From Solibacillus faecavium (GTDB lineage Bacteria; Bacillota; Bacilli; Bacillales_A; Planococcaceae), in assembly GCF_014836905.1 (NCBI RefSeq), contig NZ_JACSPZ010000002.1:1-64000 (forward strand): a DNA stretch of 64,000 nt, given 5' to 3'. Below, in pieces: positions 8,571 through 16,732 of the stretch (within the stretch, counting starts at the first letter, position 1; every line of letters starts with the position of its first letter). Under the pieces are notes generated by a model, which had not been told where the DNA came from, did not search any database, and was given only the letters and a program-made list of their open reading frames with translations. The position numbers and the translations under genes are program-made.

Positions 8571-10022
8571 ATGTATAAAAAATGGAATAAGCAGTTTATA
8601 GGTGGCGAATGGAGAGAAGGGAACAGCGAAAGAGTATATGTAGATCAGAACCCTTACAGCGAGGAAACGATCGCGGAAATTCGGCTGGCGAATGAAAAGG
8701 ATATAGATGAGGCTTATCAGGCGGCAAAAGAAGCACAAAAAGAATGGGAAAAGGTTAATCCATATCAAAGACAAGCTATTATCGAAAAGGCCGCTCAAAT
8801 AGTAGAAAAACGAAGAGATGAAATTGTTCAAGTTTTAGTAGAGGAAAATGGGGCTTCCCATACGAAAGCTAACATTGAAGTTTCTGCCGCAATGGGCATT
8901 ATGAAAGAGTCAGCTACATTCCCTCTTCGAATGCACGGAAAAATAATGCCATCTGTTATTCCGGGTAAGGAAAATCGAGTCTATCACAACCCTGCCGGAG
9001 TTGTAGGGATTATTAGTCCATTCAATTTCCCATTTCATTTAACGATGCGTTCCCTAGCACCTGCTATAGCAACTGGCAATGGGGTAGTGCTTAAACCGGA
9101 TTTGCAGACGATGATTTCAGGCGGTCTTATTCTAGGTGAGATTTTTGAAGAGGCAGGCATTCCAAAAGGTTTATTGAATATTACGGTATGCAGCTCTTCT
9201 GAAATTAAAGACACTTTTATTGAACATCCAATCCCACAAATAATATCCTTTACTGGTTCTACACCGGTAGGACGTCATATTGGAGAACTTTGCGGAAGAC
9301 ATCTTAAGCGCGTTGCTTTAGAGCTTGGTGGAAACAATGTCATGCTTGTACTAAAAGACGCCGATGTACAACGAGCAGCAGCTTCTGCAGCCTTTGGGAA
9401 ATTCTTAAACAGCGGTCAAATTTGTATGTCCCTAAATCGGATTGTTGTCGAGCGTCCGGCTTACGAAGCGTTTATGAAAGCCTTTGTGGATAAGGCATCC
9501 CAGATTAAATTTGGAGATCCGAAAAATGAGGATGTTGTGGTTGGTCCACTAATTAACAATAAACAAATTAAACGTATACAAAATTTAATCGACAAAAGTA
9601 TAGCACTAGGAGCAGAATATGCGCTAAAAGGTGAAGTAGACGGAAACGTACTAGCCCCTACCATCTTGACGAATGTAACAAATGATATGCCGATAGCCCA
9701 GGAAGAAATCTTTGGACCTGCTGTAGGTGTCATCGTTGTAGATAGTGAAGAAGAAGCGATTCGCGTAGCAAATGACAGTGACTATGGACTAAGCGGTGCA
9801 GTACACGCCGGTACAACGGAACATGGAGTTGAAGTCGCGAAACAAATTATTACGGGTATGATTCATGTGAATGATCAGGGAGTTAATGACGAACCGATCG
9901 TTGCATTTGGCGGTGAAAAAGCTTCAGGATTAGGTCGATATGGTGGAGAATGGGCAATTCATGAATTTACAACAACGAAATGGATTTCTGTTCAGACAGA
10001 TCCAAGGGAATATCCGTTTTAA
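8571..10022 (+). CDS. aldehyde dehydrogenase (benzaldehyde/vanillin type)
   Basis: A 483-residue NAD(P)-dependent aldehyde dehydrogenase. Visible landmarks are ISPFNFPFHLT, the FTGSTPVGRHIG nucleotide loop, ELGGNN with the catalytic Glu, the catalytic Cys in SGQICMS, and EEIFGPAVGV. The C-terminal VNDEPIVAFGGEKASGLGRYGG resembles the benzaldehyde and vanillin dehydrogenase group (Bacillus YfmT-like), which would oxidise aromatic aldehydes to acids; that substrate is inference. ATG 8571 follows AAAGGA. Monocistronic, with a terminator behind it. Confidence 0.88.
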   Translation: MYKKWNKQFIGGEWREGNSERVYVDQNPYSEETIAEIRLANEKDIDEAYQAAKEAQKEWEKVNPYQRQAIIEKAAQIVEKRRDEIVQVLVEENGASHTKANIEVSAAMGIMKESATFPLRMHGKIMPSVIPGKENRVYHNPAGVVGIISPFNFPFHLTMRSLAPAIATGNGVVLKPDLQTMISGGLILGEIFEEAGIPKGLLNITVCSSSEIKDTFIEHPIPQIISFTGSTPVGRHIGELCGRHLKRVALELGGNNVMLVLKDADVQRAAASAAFGKFLNSGQICMSLNRIVVERPAYEAFMKAFVDKASQIKFGDPKNEDVVVGPLINNKQIKRIQNLIDKSIALGAEYALKGEVDGNVLAPTILTNVTNDMPIAQEEIFGPAVGVIVVDSEEEAIRVANDSDYGLSGAVHAGTTEHGVEVAKQIITGMIHVNDQGVNDEPIVAFGGEKASGLGRYGGEWAIHEFTTTKWISVQTDPREYPF

Positions 10023-10044
10023 TAGGTGGGTTATAAAGTGTGTC

Positions 10045-10076
10045 GTCCTAATCGCAATTTGCGATTAGGACTTTTT
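10045..10076. terminator. terminator of the aldehyde dehydrogenase gene
   Basis: GTCCTAATCGC and its exact complement enclose a 5-base loop and are followed by TTTTT. Confidence 0.8.
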
Positions 10077-10079
10077 ACA

Positions 10080-10460
10080 TTTATCTAAAAAATATAATGA
10101 GACTTTAAAATTAGGTCGGGTAGTACACTTTACACCTCTAATTTAGACGTCATGATTATGAACATTTTATAACAACGTGATTTAAATATAGCAAAATTTA
10201 CTGCTTTTAGGATTGAACTTACGATAAAAATACATTTGAGAGGGTATTCTATAAATTTTATTAAAATAGGGAATTGAGTTGTAAGGCGTAAAAGTGTATT
10301 GTAAAAGAAGGATTTATCGGTAGAATAGAAAAGAAATAATAGAAAAGTTTATTGGTCTTTCAATGGATAGGTATTTATTGGATAATGATTATTTAATAGT
10401 ATAAAAGAATAAAATATGGGAAAACGATCCGTAGACATATAGAACTAATTTCCGATAACA
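10080..10460. other. AT-rich intergenic stretch, no gene seen
   Basis: About 380 bases without an ORF carrying a ribosome site. I see no repeat, riboswitch or RNA gene. The right end leads into the promoter of the HD-GYP gene. Confidence 0.5.
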
Positions 10461-10469
10461 TGTTATAAT
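10461..10469 (+). promoter_or_regulatory. extended -10 of the HD-GYP gene
   Basis: TGTTATAAT is a perfect extended -10 element located 54 bases before the start codon; no convincing -35. The same 9-base element precedes the small gene at 1304. Confidence 0.45.
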
Positions 10470-10522
10470 TAGGATATTGAGCACAAAGTCTAATAATTGA
10501 TAAAAAAATTGTGAGGTAAAAA

Positions 10523-11710
10523 ATGAAGAAAACATCATTGTTACAAGAAGAAAAGCGTTCAACAATTCTATTTTTAGTATTATTTTATGTTGTATTTTAT
10601 GTATATGATATATTTTATTATAGACTATTTCCAGCATTTCCATGGCTTGATGTAGGTACTGCCAGTACAATTTGGTATGATTTTATGTATGTTAGATATG
10701 TAGTACTTACTGCGCTTATCCCTTTATCTATTTATTTAATTAAAAAGGATAAAACAACCTATGTGAAATATATTTTATTTTTAGGCTACTTCTCTACAAA
10801 TCTTTTTTCCGATATTCTATATTTTAAAGATAGTTCGCTTGTATATACTAGTGGAAATCTAGTAGAAATTATAATTATTCTTTTTTCGCCTATATTCGTA
10901 ACTAAAAAATTTACATATTTCGTTTCATTTGGTTTAATTATTAAATATGTATTGGTAGGGATTTTTATACAGGAGCCGGTAGTTGTATTTCCTATTATAA
11001 TTACAATTGTAATTTCCATTATTGCCTTTGTTCTATTACATCGTATTTTAAATTATATTAAAGCATTAAAATACTCATATGACGAACAACTAGAAGGTAT
11101 TGTAAAAGGGGTAATTGCAACTTTAGAATTAAAGGACCCATACACAAGAGGACATAGCGAGCGGGTTGCTGCCTACGCAATGAGTTTGGCAGAGGCAACA
11201 AAAAAATATAAAGCCTCTGAGTTAAATTACTTTTATTATGCTTGCCTTTTACACGATATAGGAAAAGTAAATATTCCAGATGCAATTTTAACCAAACCTG
11301 GAAGTTTAACTGATGAAGAATTTGATATAATAAAGAAGCACCCTGTTGTTGGAGCCGAAGCCATTCGGGATGTTGAAGGAATAGCAGATAATATTGGAGT
11401 AATCTACCATCACCATGAAAGATGGGACGGTAAAGGTTATCCAGATGGACTGGCTGGCGAAAATATTCCATTTTTAGCCAGAGTTACGGCTGTTGCAGAT
11501 GCATTTGATGCGATGACATCATCCAGGTCTTATCGTCCTGCACTTCAATTTGATGTGGCGTATCAACGAATACTTGATGGACAAGGTAATCAATTCGATC
11601 CGCAACTGATAGAATTATTTAAACAAATCTACCCTGAATGGGTGCAAATTTCTAAGACATACCGTAAGGGTGTGGACCTGAGAGGAGGAGAAAAACATGA
11701 AAATTCGTAA
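10523..11710 (+). CDS. membrane HD-GYP domain phosphodiesterase
   Basis: A 395-residue protein with an N-terminal membrane region of about five or six helices (residues 13-172), followed by an HD-GYP domain. Catalytic residues visible are H211, the HD pair H244-D245 in HDIGK, H273, H297-H298 and the G305-Y306-P307 motif. HD-GYP enzymes hydrolyse cyclic di-GMP; the membrane part may sense a signal. Its 3' end carries the ribosome site and start of a 22-residue peptide gene, and an M50 protease gene follows, suggesting a three-gene signalling unit. ATG 10523 follows GTGAGG. Confidence 0.85.
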   Translation: MKKTSLLQEEKRSTILFLVLFYVVFYVYDIFYYRLFPAFPWLDVGTASTIWYDFMYVRYVVLTALIPLSIYLIKKDKTTYVKYILFLGYFSTNLFSDILYFKDSSLVYTSGNLVEIIIILFSPIFVTKKFTYFVSFGLIIKYVLVGIFIQEPVVVFPIIITIVISIIAFVLLHRILNYIKALKYSYDEQLEGIVKGVIATLELKDPYTRGHSERVAAYAMSLAEATKKYKASELNYFYYACLLHDIGKVNIPDAILTKPGSLTDEEFDIIKKHPVVGAEAIRDVEGIADNIGVIYHHHERWDGKGYPDGLAGENIPFLARVTAVADAFDAMTSSRSYRPALQFDVAYQRILDGQGNQFDPQLIELFKQIYPEWVQISKTYRKGVDLRGGEKHENS

Positions 11711-11765
11711 ACTTGAAAAAATCAAAGTTACTTGCTGGTGGTGTTTTATGATACCTCGAGGATAA
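11697..11765 (+). CDS. 22-residue CWWC peptide, overlapping the HD-GYP gene
   Basis: The frame runs from ATG 11697 to TAA 11763-11765 and overlaps the HD-GYP stop codon by 14 bases. AGGAGG (11683-11688) lies 8 bases before the ATG, one of the best ribosome sites in the window, and translation is likely coupled. The peptide is basic in its first half (K2, R4, K5, K8, K10) and has CWWCF at 13-17, then M18, I19, P20, R21, G22. No signal peptide. A terminator follows, then an M50 metalloprotease gene with a PqqD-like N-terminus, a protease type found with ribosomally made peptides. A secreted or modified signal peptide is my inference; I know no named family that fits. Confidence 0.6.
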   Translation: MKIRKLEKIKVTCWWCFMIPRG

Positions 11766-11773
11766 TACTTACT

Positions 11774-11803
11774 TAGGATGCTGAATATTAGCATCCTATT
11801 TTA
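11774..11803 (+). terminator. hairpin between peptide gene and M50 gene
   Basis: TAGGATGCT pairs with AGCATCCTA across a 7-base loop and runs into TTTTAATTT. It lies between the peptide stop and the ribosome site of the M50 gene, so it would let the short peptide message outnumber the protease message. Confidence 0.6.
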
Positions 11804-11824
11804 ATTTATAGAGGAGGCAATCCG

Positions 11825-13000
11825 TTGAAGATATCCTTACAATCCGAAATAACGTTATATCCGTTATCCATTCGAAAAGATAAAAAGAATTATATCGTGG
11901 AGGAGCCGATTTCTGGTGATTTCTTCGAATTGCCTGAAATAAGCGTTGATGCAATTAAACGTTTAGAAAAAGGTGAAGGTCTAGCTGCAATTGAAAAGAC
12001 GCTAAAAGAATCTTATCCTGAAGAAGAAGTGGATATCATAGAATTTGTTGAGCAATTGGTGGAGTTAGGACTTGTTCAAGAAGTGGATGGGATTGAAATA
12101 CATAAAGAAAAAGAGAAGCATGCTAAATCTCAGGGGGGCTTTAAATGGATTCCGCACTGGGTTGGACGTTTGTTTTTTAATGGCATAATGAACAAGGTCT
12201 ACTTGCTACTGCTCATAACGAACATATTCATTCTAATTTTGAATCCAGAACTTTTCCCTCATTACAAAGATATATTCCTGTTCGATTCGATGGTATTGAA
12301 TGTTCTTACATATTTATTGATTTCTTTAGTATTAATTGTCATTCATGAATTTGGGCATATTCTCGCCATCAGATCGCATGATTTGCCAGCTAATTTAAGT
12401 ATCGGTAATCGGCTAATATTTATTGTATTTGAAACGGACCTGACTCAAGCGTGGAAGCTTGAACCTAAAAAGAGGAATATTTTATACTTAGCTGGCATGT
12501 CTTTTGAGCAAGTGATTCTTTTCCTTTCATTCGGTTTTATGCTTCTTTTTCCAGATGCCAGTTTTGTAGGTATTATTAGCATTATCGTATTGGATATTTT
12601 TATTAAATCCGTATACCAATGCTGTTTCTACATGAAAACAGATGTCTATTATGTCGTTGAAAATGTAACAGGGTGTTATAACCTGATGGAGAGCGGCAAA
12701 ATTTATTTGAGTTCATTCTTTAAGAAATCAGGGCTAGACCATAAAAAGATGTTCGAGGATGAATGGAATTTGGTCCGTATTTATAGTGTGTTTTACATAG
12801 TTGGCGTTTTTTTGACGTTGCTTTTGACTTTTATGTATTTTATACCACAGCTCTATTATATGATCACAACCGTTTATTTAAATATTATGGGGGCAGGAGA
12901 TCGTGCAGCATTTTGGGATGCGATGGCCTTTTTATTACAAACGATGTTGATGCTTATCCTGCTCGTATATTTGGCAAGGAAAAAAAGACGAGAAAACTAA
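11825..13000 (+). CDS. PqqD-like / M50 membrane zinc metalloprotease
   Basis: A 391-residue protein. Residues 1-95 are soluble and acidic and resemble a PqqD-type peptide-binding fold (EEPISGDFFELPEIS is the typical entry). After that come about six membrane helices. The zinc motif is H174-E175-F176-G177-H178 in a helix, and D273 in MKTDVYY matches the third-ligand position (DGYY-like) of M50 enzymes. Such proteins occur beside ribosomally made, processed peptides. The TTG start at 11825 follows GAGGAGG by 7 bases. The nearest candidate substrate is the 22-residue peptide encoded just upstream. Confidence 0.75.
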   Translation: MKISLQSEITLYPLSIRKDKKNYIVEEPISGDFFELPEISVDAIKRLEKGEGLAAIEKTLKESYPEEEVDIIEFVEQLVELGLVQEVDGIEIHKEKEKHAKSQGGFKWIPHWVGRLFFNGIMNKVYLLLLITNIFILILNPELFPHYKDIFLFDSMVLNVLTYLLISLVLIVIHEFGHILAIRSHDLPANLSIGNRLIFIVFETDLTQAWKLEPKKRNILYLAGMSFEQVILFLSFGFMLLFPDASFVGIISIIVLDIFIKSVYQCCFYMKTDVYYVVENVTGCYNLMESGKIYLSSFFKKSGLDHKKMFEDEWNLVRIYSVFYIVGVFLTLLLTFMYFIPQLYYMITTVYLNIMGAGDRAAFWDAMAFLLQTMLMLILLVYLARKKRREN

Positions 13001-13003
13001 ATG

Positions 13004-13042
13004 AAACCGCTAAACTTCTAATCCAAGTGTAGCGGTTTTTTT
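13004..13042 (+). terminator. terminator of the M50 gene
   Basis: AAACCGCTA and TAGCGGTTT form the stem, with a 17-base loop, followed by a T run. Confidence 0.7.
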
Positions 13043-13127
13043 GTGCTCAAAAATTTTTAAATTTTTCTTAAAAACTTGTCCCTTTTCGCCAATTTTTTTG
13101 ACATATGTATGGTGAAGGGAGATGCAA

Positions 13128-13907
13128 ATGATGGTATTCGAATATTTAAAAACGTATGAAACATTCAACACAGTAGCGGAAATGGATGAGGCAGTGGCAC
13201 TGCATCTTGAAGCACATGATTTAACGGAAAGCGAGCGCAATGTTATTTTACGAATCGCGCAGTCGGCACTGGCTTACCCAGGTGCAGCTCATTTAAAGGC
13301 GAAGACAATTGCAGATAGTGTAGGAATCAGCACAAAAACGGTTTATCGTTCGGTGAAAAAAGCAGCCGAACTAGGCATATTACGAGTCGTTGCAAGTACG
13401 AAATTGAATGGGATTAAAGGGGCAAACATCTATCAAATATTACATGTCCCATCGGAAATGTCCGAGCGGGTCCCAGCTGAAGAAACGCATGAAATAAAGG
13501 AAGGCGGCAATTTTTCTGAGCAACAAACTATTTCTTTTAATCTTTTTAAAACAAGCTCTTTAAATGAAATATATAAATATATAGTTGGTCAAATGAGTGA
13601 TTGGCAAAAGACATTATATGAATTCATGACGAGTTTGCCGATGAAAGACGAGTTAAAAGATGGATTACGAGCAGCCATTTTAGCGACACCGATCCAAAAC
13701 AGACGGGAATTCACGATCGCAAAGGATGTCATGTGGAGAATTATTCAAGATATTCATGAGGGAAAATTAACAATCCGTACAACATTACGCGCAATTTATA
13801 AAGGAGCATATGATAAGGCCATTGCACGCCCGGTTATACGAGAAGTGAAAGAACAAAAGCTAAGTACGCGGCCAGTACCGTTTTATGATTGGCTGACAGA
13901 GCGATGA
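13128..13907 (+). CDS. winged-helix DNA-binding protein
   Basis: A 259-residue protein. Residues about 35-110 form a helix-turn-helix unit (KTIADSVGISTKTVYRSVKKAAELGIL), like replication or phage-type HTH proteins that open with a conserved wing. The rest is helical and unrecognised. GAAGGGAG lies too close to ATG 13122, so I choose ATG 13128; ATG 13131 is equally possible. It is followed immediately by a 21-bp repeat array; whether the protein binds it is speculation. Confidence 0.65.
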   Translation: MMVFEYLKTYETFNTVAEMDEAVALHLEAHDLTESERNVILRIAQSALAYPGAAHLKAKTIADSVGISTKTVYRSVKKAAELGILRVVASTKLNGIKGANIYQILHVPSEMSERVPAEETHEIKEGGNFSEQQTISFNLFKTSSLNEIYKYIVGQMSDWQKTLYEFMTSLPMKDELKDGLRAAILATPIQNRREFTIAKDVMWRIIQDIHEGKLTIRTTLRAIYKGAYDKAIARPVIREVKEQKLSTRPVPFYDWLTER

Positions 13908-13934
13908 TAGTCGCCGAAAATTGAAGGGCTGAAT

Positions 13935-14270
13935 TTATTAGAACAATGAAGCCGGATATTAGAAGATCGAACCGAGATTTTAGCATAAATCGGGTCGATA
14001 TTAGAACATCCGGGCAGTATATTTGAACAAAGGCAGCCTTTATTAGCAACTGGGAATTTATTAGAACAATGAAGCCGGATTTTAGAAAATCGAACCGAGA
14101 TTTTAGCATAAATCGGGTCGATATTAGAACATCCGGGCAGTATATTTGAAGACTGGGTTTTATTAGAACATTGCAACCGGATTTTAGAAAATCGACCTGT
14201 GATATTAGCATAAATTGAGTCGATATTAGAACATCAAGGCAGTTAATTACAACAAAGGCAACGTTTAAAA
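13935..14270. repeat. 21-bp-phased TATTAG array (array A)
   Basis: About 16 copies of WTATTAGAA/WTTTTAGCA-like words. The TTAG (or TTTG/TTAC) core begins at 13938, 13959, 13980, 14001, 14022, 14043, 14061, 14082, 14103, 14124, 14145, 14163, 14184, 14205, 14226 and 14247: every interval is 21 bp except two of 18. A six-unit block (13936-14030) is repeated almost unchanged at 14059-14153 and partly again at 14161-14240. It fills the gap between two convergent genes. No unit carries a ribosome site. A second array with the same word lies at 62348-62605. Confidence 0.85.
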
Positions 14271-14289
14271 TTGATCAGAAACTTTCTTG

Positions 14290-15531
14290 TCAAAAAGGCC
14301 GCAAAGCACTTGTCTTATCAATAAAAATAAATGCATCGTACCTGCTGCCGACTCTGGAAGGGACGTAATTTCCGTATGCCTCGTATGCCGGATCGTATAC
14401 AACGCCAATTGCGCGGTGACCAATCCAATCATTAAACAATTGTCTGTTTTCATCCGTAAATAAAAGTACTTTATCTTCGGGACTTGCTGCGTGGAGCTGG
14501 CCTTCCCATTTGTCTATATTTGCAGGTGGGACCTTGATAATTTCAAAAGGATCTCCCCAGCGGTCAGCAGCAATTACTGTACCTTCATATGTGCCAAAGC
14601 CAATTGCATAAGTATTTTCCTTACCGTATTGCTCCCGGATCACTTGACCGACATTGATCAGCTGCTCATCCTTCATTGAGGTTTCGGAAGCATCACCGAT
14701 ATGGGTATTATGCTCCCAAACGATGATTTTTGTTTCCTCTCCGTAATACTTGCGCAGTTCATGAATCGCTTCTACCATATGATAATCACGTGTATTCCAC
14801 GATTTTTCATCTGACATCATTTCTCGGTAGTACGATTCTGCATTTTTTGCAACAAGTGCATTCATCACGACATTTAAATCTTCTTCCTGTTGACTAGAAT
14901 ATTTATCTTTATGGTTACGCAATGAGCTTAACAAGCCCGTCACTTCACGTATACAGGCATCAGAAAATTGAACGGCGGAAATGGCGTAATGCTCATGGCT
15001 CCGATTGTACGGTTCAAAGCAGGAAAATGCTCTTTTGGCATGCTCTAAATCAACTTTATGTTCGGGGTGGTCCGATAAAAAGTTCAATACTTCATCAATT
15101 GATTCGAACAAGCTGTACATATCGATACCATAAAAGCCTACTTTTTGTTCGCGACCTGTATTAATCTCTTTTAACCATTCCGTAAAGGCAGCGACCTCTT
15201 CATTTGCCCACATCCACGTTGGCCAACGATGGAAAGCTTTCTTTAAAACCTCTTTTGCGTTCGTAATTTCTTCACTATAGCCTTTTACATACCGGTTTAC
15301 CGCTTGTGCGGATGGCCAATCTCCTTCTACTGCAATGAGTTGAAAGCCTTTTTGTTCGATTAATTTTTTTGAGAGCTCGGCACGCACTGTATAAAATTCC
15401 GACGTTCCGTGGGAAGCCTCACCGATCATCACGATTTTGGCATCTCCAATAACCTCTACCATTTTATTTAAACTCGTATCATCAAGCGGCAAGGAATGTT
15501 CTGAAATAGCCTGGATTAAATTCTTTGTCAT
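14290..15531 (-). CDS. erythromycin esterase-like enzyme
   Basis: A 413-residue protein of the EreA/EreB family (PF05139). Family features include IGEASHGTSEFYTVR with the catalytic His, VEGDWPSAQAVNRYVKG, WMWANEEV, GFYGIDMYSLFES and VWEHNTHIGDAS. True Ere enzymes hydrolyse the macrolide lactone; most chromosomal members of this family have unknown substrates, so resistance is not implied. I start at ATG 15531, which has AAAGGAG 9 bases upstream; the in-frame extension beyond it has no ribosome site. Confidence 0.82.
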   Translation of the reverse strand: MTKNLIQAISEHSLPLDDTSLNKMVEVIGDAKIVMIGEASHGTSEFYTVRAELSKKLIEQKGFQLIAVEGDWPSAQAVNRYVKGYSEEITNAKEVLKKAFHRWPTWMWANEEVAAFTEWLKEINTGREQKVGFYGIDMYSLFESIDEVLNFLSDHPEHKVDLEHAKRAFSCFEPYNRSHEHYAISAVQFSDACIREVTGLLSSLRNHKDKYSSQQEEDLNVVMNALVAKNAESYYREMMSDEKSWNTRDYHMVEAIHELRKYYGEETKIIVWEHNTHIGDASETSMKDEQLINVGQVIREQYGKENTYAIGFGTYEGTVIAADRWGDPFEIIKVPPANIDKWEGQLHAASPEDKVLLFTDENRQLFNDWIGHRAIGVVYDPAYEAYGNYVPSRVGSRYDAFIFIDKTSALRPF

Positions 15532-15610
15532 AAGAAGAAACTCCTTTTTAAAAATGAATGTTTTATTATTATTAACCGTAAATGAATAGTTGTGAAACAA
15601 AACTGGGATG

Positions 15611-15650
15611 AAAAAAAGAGGAATGCCTAAAGCGAAAATAGGCATTCCTA
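15611..15650 (-). terminator. terminator of the CopC gene
   Basis: AGGAATGCCTA (15619-15629) pairs with 15639-15649. The A7 run at 15611-15617 becomes a T run on the minus strand, directly behind the copC-like gene. Confidence 0.75.
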
Positions 15651-15668
15651 ATATAGAAAGCGATAATT

Positions 15669-16238
15669 TTACTTATTACCTTTGCGTTTAACTAACCATC
15701 TTTTATAGCTATAGATTGTGATTCCAACTAAAACAAGAACAATGATACTTACGACGATGATCAGTGTCCAAATGGAATTATTACCCTCGGAATCGGTTTC
15801 ATCTTTTAGCTTATCGACAATTGAGTCCACATTAGAGTCCAATTTATTCACTGTATCAGCTGCAGTCTCTTGATTATCCGGATCCTTTGCGATATTTATT
15901 GTAAAAGAAAATGAACCTGTTAAAGGGTGTCCGTCCTCGCTGATACTATTCCATTCCACTATATAAGTGTCGTTAGGAAGCGGTGAAGCTAATGTGCCTG
16001 TTAAGACACCGTCATTTAAAGTGATTGAAGATATGGGCATTTCAGAGCCGTCACTAGACAGTACTTTAAAAACACTGCCTTCTTCAATTTTACCTGAATA
16101 CTTTAATTCAATTGTTTGCAATGCCTCTGTTACAGTTGCGCCTTTAGCTGGATTTGTTGAATCCAAATATGTGTGAGCATATGCATCAGGTACAAATAGT
16201 AAAAATGCAGTTGCAAGCGCAAATAATAGCTGTTTCAT
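15669..16238 (-). CDS. CopC-domain copper-binding membrane protein
   Basis: A 189-residue protein with a signal peptide ending in AYA followed by H, so the mature chain starts with His, the copper ligand typical of CopC. Then comes a CopC beta-sandwich (HTYLDSTNPAKGATV to GHPLTGSFSFTIN), a polar linker and one C-terminal membrane helix with a basic tail. In the family this binds copper outside the membrane and hands it to a CopD partner; no CopD lies nearby. ATG 16238 has GAAGGGAAG about 11 bases upstream. Confidence 0.8.
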   Translation of the reverse strand: MKQLLFALATAFLLFVPDAYAHTYLDSTNPAKGATVTEALQTIELKYSGKIEEGSVFKVLSSDGSEMPISSITLNDGVLTGTLASPLPNDTYIVEWNSISEDGHPLTGSFSFTINIAKDPDNQETAADTVNKLDSNVDSIVDKLKDETDSEGNNSIWTLIIVVSIIVLVLVGITIYSYKRWLVKRKGNK

Positions 16239-16538
16239 CAATAATTTACTTCCCTTCATAATCATTTTAATCCGTTCCCAAGTACAGCGATTTACACATT
16301 TGGATTGAAATTTGCTGAGAATGGAGTGATGAATTTAGTATGGACAAAAAGAGGTGGAAATATCGGAAAGTTAATTAGATTTATGGGACAACATAATGTG
16401 GAAAGCAATAATTTTTGTCTGTAGCAAAACGGTAATTTAACGAGTTAATGATGAGAGAAATCTTTATATACATAAAAACGACATAAATTAAAGAATATTC
16501 TGAATTATAAGCGTTGTGTTTATTTTAATTTATACATA

Positions 16539-16567
16539 TTGGGTCAGAAAATTATGAGTAGTATAAT
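16539..16567 (+). promoter_or_regulatory. candidate SigA promoter upstream of mcp
   Basis: TTGGGT (16539-16544) and TATAAT (16562-16567) with a 17-base spacer, about 165 bases before the chemoreceptor start. Confidence 0.35.
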
Positions 16568-16668
16568 ATTTTATCTCTATTATTGATGGAAGTTTGATAG
16601 ATTTTCTTTCATATTTATTAGTATTTTTTAGCTCTATAGCAATATCGTATTATTTTCAGTTTATTACT

Positions 16669-16696
16669 TAAAAATAACTATATTATATGTCGAATA
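16669..16696 (+). promoter_or_regulatory. candidate SigD (motility) promoter
   Basis: TAAA at 16669-16672, a 16-base spacer, and GTCGAATA at 16689-16696. This resembles the Bacillus SigD consensus TAAA-N14-16-GCCGATAT and sits 36 bases before a chemoreceptor gene, the kind of gene SigD usually controls. Confidence 0.35.
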
Positions 16697-16732
16697 CTGT
16701 ATAAAATTGTAGATAAGAAGGAGGGATGTAAT

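Larger units (their letters stand above)
16239..16732. other. 494-base divergent intergenic region
   Basis: AT-rich region between copC and the chemoreceptor gene. It contains the two candidate promoters listed separately. I see no RNA gene or repeat. Confidence 0.5.

Noticed and set aside
13098-13103. TTGACA as -35 for the HTH gene
   Set aside because: A -10 at the right distance would fall on the ribosome site and start codon.
13834-14211. A 125-codon minus-strand ORF through array A with seven-residue periodicity
   Set aside because: The period follows from the 21-bp repeat. There is no ribosome site, it overlaps the end of the HTH gene, and the related array at 62.4 kb has spacings that are not multiples of three.
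13935-14270. CRISPR array
   Set aside because: The repeated word is only about 9 bp, the period is 21 bp, and no cas gene is present.
14290-15531. Acquired macrolide resistance gene
   Set aside because: The protein is a family member only; composition matches neighbours and there is no mobile context.
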